Origin: DATFVA01 sp963774455
GTDB lineage: Bacteria > Bacteroidota > Ignavibacteria > Ignavibacteriales > Ignavibacteriaceae
Reading direction: 5' to 3'
Assembly: GCA_963774455.1 (NCBI GenBank)
Contig: CAVZFD010000005.1
Location: forward strand, 682,001-746,000
DNA length: 64,000 nucleotides
The position numbers and the translations under genes were made by a program. Positions 51,170 to 58,533 of the stretch are shown piece by piece. The notes beneath the pieces were generated by a model. It searched no databases and was not told the origin of the DNA. It saw only the letters and a program-made list of their open reading frames with translations. How positions within the stretch are numbered: position 1 is the stretch's first letter; every line of letters starts with the position of its first letter.

Positions 51170-51742
51170 TTGGATTACGCAAAAGTTCAGAACCTTGTTT
51201 CTGAGTTGCTTAAAGAAATAGGGGAGGATCCTAAGAGGGAGGGACTTCTGAATACTCCCGGGAGAGTTGCAAAGGCATACGACTTTCTTACATCAGGATA
51301 CAATAAAAAAATAGAAGAAGTACTCAATAATGCTGTCTTTAATGAAAAATATGATGAGATGGTTCTGGTGAAGAACATCGATTTCTACAGTCTCTGCGAA
51401 CACCATTTGCTTCCGTTTTACGGAAAGGTTCACGTGGCTTACATTCCCGATGGAAAGATAGTGGGACTGAGCAAGATCCCCCGCATAGTTGATGTATTTT
51501 CGCGGCGGCTCCAGGTTCAGGAAAGGATGACACAAGAGATTGCTGATACACTTGATGAGTATTTGAAGCCGCAGGGCGTAGCGGTTGTTTCGGAGGCCTA
51601 TCATATGTGTATGATGATGCGGGGAGTTGAGAAGCAGAATTCGGCTGCAGTCGCCAGCGCCGTACATGGTGTATTTAAGGAAGATGCAAGAACACGAGCT
51701 GAGTTTATGACCCTGTTAAGAGGGGGACTGAGTGATGGCTAA
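51170..51742 (+). CDS. folE: GTP cyclohydrolase I
   Basis: 190 aa from the TTG at 51170, which has GAGGAG six nt upstream; the ATG at 51146 would overlap the previous gene by 23 nt. FYSLCEHHLLPFYGKVHVAY has zinc Cys and His; KIVGLSKIPRIVDVFSRRLQ and HMCMMMRGV (second zinc Cys) complete the active site. It forms dihydroneopterin triphosphate, the substrate of PTPS and also of folate synthesis. Its end overlaps the next SDR gene by 8 nt. Confidence 0.93.
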   Translation: MDYAKVQNLVSELLKEIGEDPKREGLLNTPGRVAKAYDFLTSGYNKKIEEVLNNAVFNEKYDEMVLVKNIDFYSLCEHHLLPFYGKVHVAYIPDGKIVGLSKIPRIVDVFSRRLQVQERMTQEIADTLDEYLKPQGVAVVSEAYHMCMMMRGVEKQNSAAVASAVHGVFKEDARTRAEFMTLLRGGLSDG

Positions 51743-52448
51743 AGTTAAACCGGCTGTCTGGATAACCGGGGCAAGCAGCGGGATCGGAAGAGCATCGGCA
51801 GTTGAATTCGCAAAAGTAGGCAGCAGAGTTTTCGTCTCTGCAAGAAGGGTTACCGAACTTGAAAGACTGAACAGGGAGCTTAAAAAAGAAGACCTGTCAG
51901 TTAATATTTTTCCCTGCAATGTTGCCTCTTCGGCAAATGTTGATCAGACAGTTAAAAAGATACTGACCGATAGCGATGTCGATTGCCTGATCAACAATGC
52001 GGGAATAACCTCCTGGAAACTTGCAGAGGAAAACTCTACCAACGAAATAGATGATGTAATAAACACCAATCTCCTGGGATCGATATACACCATTAAGTAC
52101 CTTCTCCCTCATTTTATTGAGAGAGGTGGTGGAACGATCATCAACATTCTATCTGTTGTAACCAAAAAGATTTTTACACACAGCAGCGCATATGCTGCTT
52201 CAAAGATGGGACTGCTTGGCTACACGAATGTTCTAAGGGAGGAAGTGCGCAAACATAAAATCCGGGTTATAAATGTAATTCCAGGTACAACCGAGACCCC
52301 GATGTGGCCTTCGAAGGTACGAGAAGAAAATTCAGAACGGATGCTGAATCCTGAAGAAATTGCCAGGGTGATCGTGTCTGCTTACCTTGAAAGAAGCAGT
52401 ATGGTAACTGAAGAGATACTTATAAGACCAATGGAAGGAGATTTATAA
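51735..52448 (+). CDS. Short-chain dehydrogenase/reductase, first copy (sepiapterin reductase candidate)
   Basis: 237 aa. NAD(P) site WITGASSGIGRASAVEFAKV, NNAG, catalytic Ser in NILSVV and YAASK. The C-terminus (EEILIRPMEGDL) matches 'IRPxxG' of the classical SDR family. Position right after folE, overlapping by 8 nt, suggests a pterin ketone as substrate, as with the Chlorobium sepiapterin reductase. A GTG one codon earlier is also possible. Another carbonyl substrate cannot be ruled out. Confidence 0.82.
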   Translation: MAKVKPAVWITGASSGIGRASAVEFAKVGSRVFVSARRVTELERLNRELKKEDLSVNIFPCNVASSANVDQTVKKILTDSDVDCLINNAGITSWKLAEENSTNEIDDVINTNLLGSIYTIKYLLPHFIERGGGTIINILSVVTKKIFTHSSAYAASKMGLLGYTNVLREEVRKHKIRVINVIPGTTETPMWPSKVREENSERMLNPEEIARVIVSAYLERSSMVTEEILIRPMEGDL

Positions 52449-53152
52449 TGGCGGAAAAAGATGTTTGTATAGTAACCGGAGCAAGCCGGGGAATAGGGAA
52501 AGGAATTGCACTTAAACTTGCTGAAGAAGGAAAGGATGTGATGCTTTTCGGAAGGGATGTGGAAGCCCTTAAAGAAACGCAGAAGCTTGTTAAGGAGAAA
52601 GGAGTTGAAGCAGATTATTTTTCCGGGGATGTGGGCGATGCGGAATTTGTAAATAGATCCGTCAAAGAAATTCTTGATAAATACGGTAAGGTTGATGTTT
52701 TGATTAACAATGCGGGAATGGGAATTTTCAGAGAAGTACTCAATGCATCCCTTGATGATTTTAAGAAGCAGGTTAACGCCAATTTATATGGAATATTTAA
52801 TTTCTCAAAGGCAGTACTTAATAATATGATCCAGAGGAAAACAGGAGCGATCATAAATATAGCATCACTTGCAGGAAAGAATGTATTTGCCGGCGGATCG
52901 ATGTATTCAGCCACGAAGCATGGTGTAAAAGGCTTTACCGGATGTCTGATGCAGGAGGTAAGGCAGCACAATATTAAAGTTGCAGCAGTATTTCCGGGCT
53001 CGGTTGAAAGTGATTTTCATTCGGATGGCAGTCCCGGCTCCCTTAATAAGTTAATGCCAGAGGATGTTGCCGAGACGGTATCACTTATCTTAAAACTTCC
53101 GGTCAGAGCTCTCGCCAGCGAGATCGATATCAGGCCCACAAACCCGAAATAA
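52448..53152 (+). CDS. Short-chain dehydrogenase/reductase, second copy
   Basis: 234 aa. IVTGASRGIGKGIALKLAEE, NNAGMGIF, INIASLAGKN with Ser and YSATKHGVKGF. Ends SEIDIRPTNPK, very like its neighbour, so the two are tandem paralogues. Start overlaps the stop of the first copy by 1 nt. One of the two likely reduces the pterin side chain; the other may reduce the second keto group. Confidence 0.85.
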   Translation: MAEKDVCIVTGASRGIGKGIALKLAEEGKDVMLFGRDVEALKETQKLVKEKGVEADYFSGDVGDAEFVNRSVKEILDKYGKVDVLINNAGMGIFREVLNASLDDFKKQVNANLYGIFNFSKAVLNNMIQRKTGAIINIASLAGKNVFAGGSMYSATKHGVKGFTGCLMQEVRQHNIKVAAVFPGSVESDFHSDGSPGSLNKLMPEDVAETVSLILKLPVRALASEIDIRPTNPK

Positions 53153-53475
53153 TAGTAATGGTACCGTTTTGAAGTATGACAGTTTTGTCATACTGTGAAT
53201 TTATTCAACAGTAAAAAATAACCTTTTTTGTAGTTCTTGAAGTTGTCTCATTTTGAGTCTGCAAGGCATGTAAAAGGCATGTAAAAGGCAAATGAAAGGC
53301 AGATAAAACCGGTACATAAAATAGCCTGACATTTTGGCAGGGTGTTGAAATTATAAACAGTGAATGAGTAAGGAAAGATACAGATAAGTCCATTAAAGGG
53401 ATCGGGAATAAAATCCCCCGGTAAATATACCGGGGGCATAAATTCATCTAATAGAAAGCATGATCCCGCTAGTTA
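53153..53475. other. Intergenic region with short direct repeats
   Basis: AAAAGGCA recurs in near-tandem form at about 53258-53305 (GGCATGTAAAAGGCATGTAAAAGGCAAATGAAAGGCA). A TGACAGTTTTGTCA dyad lies near 53177-53190. Otherwise only the terminator below. No gene. Confidence 0.6.
53415..53436 (-). terminator. Terminator of the Spy-like gene
   Basis: Perfect 9-bp stem CCCCCGGTA / TACCGGGGG, loop AATA; on the minus strand it is followed by GATTTTATT. Lies 40 nt after the minus-strand gene's stop. Confidence 0.75.
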
Positions 53476-53979
53476 TTACTGGCAGTTTGCGCCTGATTGA
53501 TTTCTCATCGGTTTTTGTCCATTACGCGGACCGTGTCCGTCCATCATACCACTACCTTCACCGCGGGAACCGCGCATCATCGGCATCCGGTTAAAGATTT
53601 CCTTCTGCTGATCAGTAAGGAGTTCATAAACATCCATCCTGTGATTTGCCATAGTAACGGCAATTTTATCTCTGGAAGCATTCAGATCATTAACGAGGTC
53701 AAGATAATCGCTCCTTGAATAATTAACTTTCTGCTTAAGTTCTTTCACGGCCAGGCGTTTTTTCTGCATATCTGCACGTAAATCGATCATTTCCTCCTGA
53801 TGTTTCAGGCGAAGCTGATCAATTTTGTCCTTCTGATCGTCTGTCAGGTTCAGTTTATTAAACATTTTACCGCGTACTCCTTCACCCTGAAGGGTATCGG
53901 TTTGCTGTGGGTAAAAATTAACTGCTGCGGCAATTACCAGCGCAGTTATTATTCCTCCTATTAAAAAAGATTTTTTCAA
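53476..53979 (-). CDS. Spy/CpxP-like periplasmic protein
   Basis: 167 aa. N-terminal signal or anchor (FLIGGIITALVIAAAVNFYP). Helical core with two LTxxQ-type motifs: KLNLTDDQKDKIDQLRLKHQ and LLTDQQKEIFNRM, the hallmark of Spy/CpxP/ZraP stress chaperones. The tail is Met/Gly/His-rich (RMPMMRGSRGEGSGMMDGHG), which may bind metals. Divergent from the ECF sigma operon, from which it is separated by 140 nt containing two dyads, so it is a likely target of that sigma factor. Confidence 0.78.
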   Translation of the reverse strand: MKKSFLIGGIITALVIAAAVNFYPQQTDTLQGEGVRGKMFNKLNLTDDQKDKIDQLRLKHQEEMIDLRADMQKKRLAVKELKQKVNYSRSDYLDLVNDLNASRDKIAVTMANHRMDVYELLTDQQKEIFNRMPMMRGSRGEGSGMMDGHGPRNGQKPMRNQSGANCQ

Positions 53980-54033
53980 TTTATTCTCCTCTTAAGTTAT
54001 GTGATTATTATTCTGTTTTCAGGAATTAGACAC

Positions 54034-54077
54034 TCGAAATTTTCGAAGGGTTTAAATATTTACGATATTAAACCTTT
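54034..54077. promoter_or_regulatory. Two dyads in the divergent Spy/ECF promoter region
   Basis: TCGAAA-T-TTTCGA (54034-54046) and AAGGGTTTAA-N12-TTAAACCTTT (54046-54077, one mismatch) lie between the divergent genes. Arm-to-arm spacing of the second is 22 bp, about two helical turns, as for a dimeric regulator. Confidence 0.5.
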
Positions 54078-54119
54078 AAGAATAGCGGATTGTCTAAAAA
54101 ATGAACAAAGAACGGAAAA

Positions 54120-54671
54120 ATGGCTGTTCCGAATCCTGATTTTGATTTAATCAAAAGATTTAATGCCGGTGAGGAAGCTGCCTTTAATGATATTGTTAAG
54201 AAGTATCAGAAAAAAATTTACTGGCATGCACGGAGGATGACCGGAAACCATCTCGATGCTGATGAAGTCGTGCAGGAAGTTCTTATTGTTATTTACAACA
54301 ACCTCAAAACGTTCAGGTTTCAGTCGTCGCTTTATACATGGATTTACAGAATAACATCTACCAGGACACTGAATTATCTGAACAGGAGTAAAGTGAAAAG
54401 ATTTTTAGGGTTTGAGGACAGTAATGCGAGCGAACTGAATTCCAGGGATGATATAATTGGCGACTTTGAACAGCGCGAGAGATTTGCGCAATTGGAAAAG
54501 AAACTTAAGACGCTGCCGGCGAAACAGAGAGAGGTTTTTATAATGAGAAATTTTGATGATATGAGCTATAAAGAAATCGCGGAAGTTACAGGCAGGAGTG
54601 AGGGAGGGCTTAAGGCTAATTATTTTCATGCAGTAAATAAATTAACGGAGCTGATGAAAGAAGATGAATAA
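54120..54671 (+). CDS. ECF RNA polymerase sigma factor
   Basis: 183 aa. Region 2: FNDIVKKYQKKIYWHARRMT, then DADEVVQEVLIVIYNNLKTF and YTWIYRITSTRTLNYLNR. Region 4: LPAKQREVFIMRNFDDMSYK, EIAEVTGRSEGGLKANYFHA. No other domains. Overlaps the anti-sigma gene by 8 nt. Likely released on envelope stress to transcribe the Spy-like genes on either side. Confidence 0.92.
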   Translation: MAVPNPDFDLIKRFNAGEEAAFNDIVKKYQKKIYWHARRMTGNHLDADEVVQEVLIVIYNNLKTFRFQSSLYTWIYRITSTRTLNYLNRSKVKRFLGFEDSNASELNSRDDIIGDFEQRERFAQLEKKLKTLPAKQREVFIMRNFDDMSYKEIAEVTGRSEGGLKANYFHAVNKLTELMKEDE

Positions 54672-55284
54672 AAGAGAGCAGGTTATCAGATATCTCGACG
54701 GGCAGATGAATGAGGAAGAAAAGCTTCATTTCGAAAATTTGCTGACTGACGACCGGGAGTTACAGAATGAGATTAACAAGGTAAGGACTCTCCTTTCGGT
54801 TACAAGGGCTGATGCAGGACCTCAGACCGAAGAGACATATTTTATTAATATGCTTCCGGAATTTCATTCACATCATATTAAAAAGAAGAAATTTCATTTT
54901 TCCAAGCTCGCATATTCGCTTTCAACGGCTGCTGCAGTTGTGTTACTGCTGTTCATAATATTTAAACCGGGAAGTACTGTAAATTATTCGAGTCTTGCCG
55001 AGCTAAGCAAATCTTTCTCTGAAAATGAAATTGATGAGACTCTTAACCAGTACAGCAGCGATTATTCCCTCAGGGAGCTGGCAGGTTCAGCTTCGGCCAG
55101 AACAGACTCGATTGTAAGTAATATATTTGCCGATGAACTGGAACTTACACCTTCGGCAGAAAATGAAGTTGCAGCTAAATATTTATATCCTGATGAACTC
55201 CTCAGTTCTATTAATGAAACTCAGGCAAATGAATTATATTCACAATTAATAAATGAAGATATTATTAAGGGAGATAAACAATGA
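54664..55284 (+). CDS. Probable membrane anti-sigma factor
   Basis: 206 aa. Cytosolic N-terminus (REQVIRYLDGQMNEEEKLHF, ENLLTDDRELQNEI) of the anti-sigma type, without the zinc HxxxCxxC; one membrane helix at ~82-100 (LAYSLSTAAAVVLLLFIIF); then ~105 periplasmic residues that could sense stress. Overlaps the sigma gene by 8 nt and the next gene by 4 nt. The assignment rests on architecture and position; sequence alone is weakly conserved. Confidence 0.78.
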   Translation: MNKREQVIRYLDGQMNEEEKLHFENLLTDDRELQNEINKVRTLLSVTRADAGPQTEETYFINMLPEFHSHHIKKKKFHFSKLAYSLSTAAAVVLLLFIIFKPGSTVNYSSLAELSKSFSENEIDETLNQYSSDYSLRELAGSASARTDSIVSNIFADELELTPSAENEVAAKYLYPDELLSSINETQANELYSQLINEDIIKGDKQ

Positions 55285-55748
55285 AAAGGATCTCTTCTCT
55301 TATATTTATTCTTATGATTATTCCCGTGCTTGTGTCGGCGCAGGGAATGAAGGACCGAAATGGGCCGAGGGAAAAGATCGAGCAGCTGGAGAAAATTAAA
55401 CTGATTGAAGCCCTGGATATGGATGAGCAGACTTTACTGAAATTTTTTGCCAGGAGAAACGAATCGCGGGACAGAATTGATAAGCTCAACGATTCTCTGG
55501 ATACGATCACCGATAATCTTGAGTCGAAATTCTCAAAAGGAGACCAGGCAGGTTACAAAGAACTAATCAACAAGTACCTTTCAATACAGAAACAGATTGC
55601 TTCTGAACACACGCAATTTATTAACTCACTTTACGACCTTCTCACGAATGAACAGGTTGCGAAGCTTATTGTATTCGAAAAGAGATTCCGTGAAGAAATA
55701 AGGCATATACTGCTAAGAGGGCGACAGCCGCCTCCTGAAATGCAGTAG
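55281..55748 (+). CDS. Spy-like exported protein
   Basis: 155 aa. Signal peptide (MKRISSLIFILMIIPVLVSAQ), then all-helical: MDEQTLLKFFARRNESRD, long charged coiled coil, and LLTNEQVAKLIVFEKRFREE with an LTxxQ-like motif. Third gene of the sigma operon, overlapping by 4 nt. Together with the divergent Spy-like protein it may bind misfolded proteins or metal and feed back on the anti-sigma factor. Confidence 0.72.
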   Translation: MKRISSLIFILMIIPVLVSAQGMKDRNGPREKIEQLEKIKLIEALDMDEQTLLKFFARRNESRDRIDKLNDSLDTITDNLESKFSKGDQAGYKELINKYLSIQKQIASEHTQFINSLYDLLTNEQVAKLIVFEKRFREEIRHILLRGRQPPPEMQ

Positions 55749-55857
55749 AGAACAAAACACAGCCGAAGTAGTATACAAAAAGTAACTTATTACAAAAAAT
55801 TATGCCGGTGTGGGTTGCTTTTATGGATTAACGGATATATCTTTTCACCGAAAATTT

Positions 55858-55941
55858 GCGGAAGTGGTGAAATTGGTATACACGCTATCTTGAGGGGGTA
55901 GTGCCTTAATTGGCGTACGGGTTCAAGTCCCGTCTTCCGCA
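55858..55941 (+). tRNA. tRNA-Leu (anticodon GAG)
   Basis: 84-nt class II tRNA. Acceptor stem GCGGAAG / CTTCCGC, D-arm GTGGTGAAATTGGTATACAC, anticodon loop TTGAGGG (GAG) between CTATC and GGTAG, a variable arm TGCCTTAATTGGCGT, T-arm CGGGTTCAAGTCCCG. CCA not encoded. Confidence 0.95.
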
Positions 55942-55977
55942 CAAGAATTTTAGGAAAAATTAATAGGAAAGATACAT

Positions 55978-56742
55978 ATGAAGGCTCCGATCAAAGTCTT
56001 ATCAGGATTGCTTTTAGCTTTTCTGATAACCGTCTCTGGTCTTGCCCAGGATATGAAACCAGATGCGGGCAAGCTTTATAACGAGGGAAATCAAAAATTG
56101 AAAGCAGGTGATTATACCAGTGCTATTCAGAGCTATGATCAGGCATTGGCAATAGAAAAAGATTACAGGATTTATTATCAAAAAGGAATCGCACTTAAAA
56201 AGCTCAATAAGTTTGACGATGCAAAGGATGCCCTTGAAGCCAGCCTGAAAGAAAAAAATGATTTTGAAGCGGCTTACAATGCACTAGGCGGTGTTTACTT
56301 CAACATGGGCAATTACGAAAATGCCATTAATAATTTTGAGAAGGTACTTAAGTCGACAAGTAATGAAAACGTAAAATCTGCGGTAAAAAAGAATCTTTCT
56401 ATTGCATACGCAAAGATGGGAAACAATGCAATGTCTGAAGGTAATTCAACTAAAGCAATAGATTACCTGCAGAAGGCAGTAGATAACAGTAATTATGATG
56501 CAGCTTATCTTGCGCTTGCAAAACTTTATTCAGAGCTGGGTGACTGGGATAAGTCAATCTCAGCATCTGAAAATGCCCTTAAATACCGTTCTTCAGTTAG
56601 TAAAGGCGGACCCTATTACTATATGGGCGTATCTTACAAGGGAAAGGGCGATATAGAGAAAGCAAAGGAAATGTTTAATCAGGCTAAGTCAGATGCTACA
56701 TATAAAAAGACAGCAGAATATGAACTTTCTTCCTTAGAGTAA
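55978..56742 (+). CDS. TPR-repeat exported protein, 254 aa
   Basis: Signal peptide (LLLAFLITVSGLAQ), then five to six TPR units, for example AGKLYNEGNQKLKAGDYTSA, AYNALGGVYFNMGNYENAIN, YDAAYLALAKLYSELGDWDK, YYYMGVSYKGKGDIEKAKEM. A scaffold for protein assembly in the periplasm. Follows the tRNA-Leu by 36 nt and has its own terminator. Confidence 0.82.
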   Translation: MKAPIKVLSGLLLAFLITVSGLAQDMKPDAGKLYNEGNQKLKAGDYTSAIQSYDQALAIEKDYRIYYQKGIALKKLNKFDDAKDALEASLKEKNDFEAAYNALGGVYFNMGNYENAINNFEKVLKSTSNENVKSAVKKNLSIAYAKMGNNAMSEGNSTKAIDYLQKAVDNSNYDAAYLALAKLYSELGDWDKSISASENALKYRSSVSKGGPYYYMGVSYKGKGDIEKAKEMFNQAKSDATYKKTAEYELSSLE

Positions 56743-56772
56743 CTGCACTCCGATAAGATAATTTTTTATATT

Positions 56773-56798
56773 CCCCGGTAATAACCGGGGTTTTTTTT
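56773..56798 (+). terminator. Terminator of the TPR gene
   Basis: CCCCGGT / ACCGGGG stem, loop TAATA-type, then eight T. Confidence 0.88.
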
Positions 56799-56853
56799 GA
56801 GATACTTTTGTGAAATCAGGTAGTAAGGTTTCGGACAGCTTTCTTAAAGAGAA

Positions 56854-56884
56854 GGAGCGAAAAACTCTTCAGCGATTTCGCTCC
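56854..56884 (-). terminator. Terminator hairpin of the beta-barrel gene
   Basis: 9-bp stem GGAGCGAAA / TTTCGCTCC with 13-nt loop, 30 nt beyond the stop of the minus-strand gene; followed by TTCTCTTT on that strand. Confidence 0.6.
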
Positions 56885-56914
56885 TAAAAAATACAACCTC
56901 TTACATCCAGCAGA

Positions 56915-57487
56915 TTAAAAGAAAATAGCTGCGTTCAGATTTATAATCCCTATCGTTTCCTCACCACTATCTTTTCCGAACAAGTTCAGCATCTGGTATT
57001 TAAGGCTGACATCGAAATCAATAGGAAGAAGTGTTAGCATAACGCCGGCTCCTATTCCAAGTCCCATCCTCGAGACACCTGATGCAGAGGGTGATCCGGA
57101 GGTTTCAAAATCACCAAAGTTATTGTACTCGAGATCGAGACCGAGGTAAGGACTCAACGGACCTGGCAGCAATTCCATTTCACCGCCGACTCCAATCGAT
57201 AAAATATTCTGTTTTGTATCCGCTCCACCTGGTGTCTGACCCCGGAAGAAATGATATTCAATAAATCCTACAGGGATAATCGGGAACAAAGGTATGCTGA
57301 GCTTTCCCTTTAAACCCACATGGTATTCAGAAGAAAATCCTGCAGCATCTGTATAATAAGCAGGCGACTGTACAGAAGACAAACCCCCGCCGACCCCGAT
57401 TTTTAAACCTTGTGCGCTTGTTTCCTGCGGACTGAATATACAAAAGGCTGCAAAAAGAAAAAGTATAATCGATTTTTTCATAGTCAT
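56915..57487 (-). CDS. Outer-membrane beta-barrel protein, 190 aa
   Basis: Signal peptide ending ETSAQ. Strand-like alternation with Gly and aromatics (LKIGVGGGLSSVQ, GVGGEMELLPGPLSPYLGLD, MGLGIGAGVMLTLLPIDFDV) and a hydrophobic end NLNAAIFF with terminal Phe, as barrels require. Eight strands would fit. No domain beyond the barrel. Function unknown. Confidence 0.65.
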   Translation of the reverse strand: MTMKKSIILFLFAAFCIFSPQETSAQGLKIGVGGGLSSVQSPAYYTDAAGFSSEYHVGLKGKLSIPLFPIIPVGFIEYHFFRGQTPGGADTKQNILSIGVGGEMELLPGPLSPYLGLDLEYNNFGDFETSGSPSASGVSRMGLGIGAGVMLTLLPIDFDVSLKYQMLNLFGKDSGEETIGIINLNAAIFF

Positions 57488-57702
57488 TCCTTCATTTTTG
57501 TTTGGAATTTCAATATTATACAGAAAAAACTAACAATTTTGAATTATACCGCTCACATTACCAGGTAAATATAACAGGGCTTACCCTCTTTAACAAATAT
57601 CTTTAAGTGAAATCCTGTATGCTATTTTAAGTATTGACTTTATAAAAACATAAAAACTATATTGAGCATTAAAACTGAGAATTTATTTTTTCAGGGCAGC
57701 AT

Positions 57703-58524
57703 TTGATATTACCAGTTGAACCGGGCAATTCTGTAATTATTTACCAATTTTTAATGGGATTTATTCTCGCCCTCCTGATCTCTGCCTTTTCCGTTAAAAT
57801 TAAATTTCTGACTGTGAATGGAGGTATTGCTGCATTCATACTTGCTTTTTTGATTTTCGGATTTGGCGGATGGAAATGGACAGTTCCCATTTTATCATTT
57901 TTTATTGCTTCAAGTATACTTTCTAAGCTGAGAGAAAAGAGAAATCCTGATGTAAGCCTTTACTTTGAAAAATCAGGATCAAGGGACGTTTATCAGGTAG
58001 CTGCAAACGGTGGAACGGGGGGACTATTGGTTTTATTGAATTATTTTTTTCCCGGTCCGGCCTGGTTTCCAGTCTATGCAGGAATTATTGCATCATCCTG
58101 TGCTGATACCTGGGGTACTGAAACAGGGACTATGACCCTACATAAAACATACGATATCCTCAGGTTCAGATCAGTTGAACAGGGTGTTTCCGGCGGCGTG
58201 TCATGGGCTGGACTTACCGGCTCCTTACTAGGTGCATTTTTTATTTCTCTGATATCTGTTTTATGGATTGATAAGGGTCGGATTGATTTTATATTGTTAA
58301 TCACATTTGCAGGATTCGCTGCGGGAATATTCGATTCTATTATGGGTGCTCTTTTCCAGTCCCGTTATAAATGCTCAAAATGTTCACGCATCATAGATGG
58401 AAAGATCCACTGCGGTAGTCCTGCAGTAAAATCTGGGGGAATTAGTTTTATAAACAATGATTTTGTAAATCTTGCAGCCGGAATATTCGGCGGCACTATT
58501 GTATTTTTTTTAATCCGGGTATAA
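57703..58524 (+). CDS. DUF92 membrane protein (phytyl-phosphate kinase-like family)
   Basis: 273 aa with six to seven hydrophobic helices. SKLREKRNPDVSL, then NGGTGGLLVLLNYFFPGP, SCADTWGTETGTM and GVSWAGLTGSLLGAFF are the DUF92 core. Plant VTE6 in this family phosphorylates phytyl phosphate; here an isoprenyl-phosphate substrate is possible but unproven. TTG start; a Met ~17 codons in is an alternative. A CSKCSRIIDGKIHC segment in the loop before the last helix looks like a zinc knuckle, which I do not recall as a fixed family feature. Confidence 0.8.
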   Translation: MILPVEPGNSVIIYQFLMGFILALLISAFSVKIKFLTVNGGIAAFILAFLIFGFGGWKWTVPILSFFIASSILSKLREKRNPDVSLYFEKSGSRDVYQVAANGGTGGLLVLLNYFFPGPAWFPVYAGIIASSCADTWGTETGTMTLHKTYDILRFRSVEQGVSGGVSWAGLTGSLLGAFFISLISVLWIDKGRIDFILLITFAGFAAGIFDSIMGALFQSRYKCSKCSRIIDGKIHCGSPAVKSGGISFINNDFVNLAAGIFGGTIVFFLIRV

Positions 58525-58533
58525 AATAACTGA

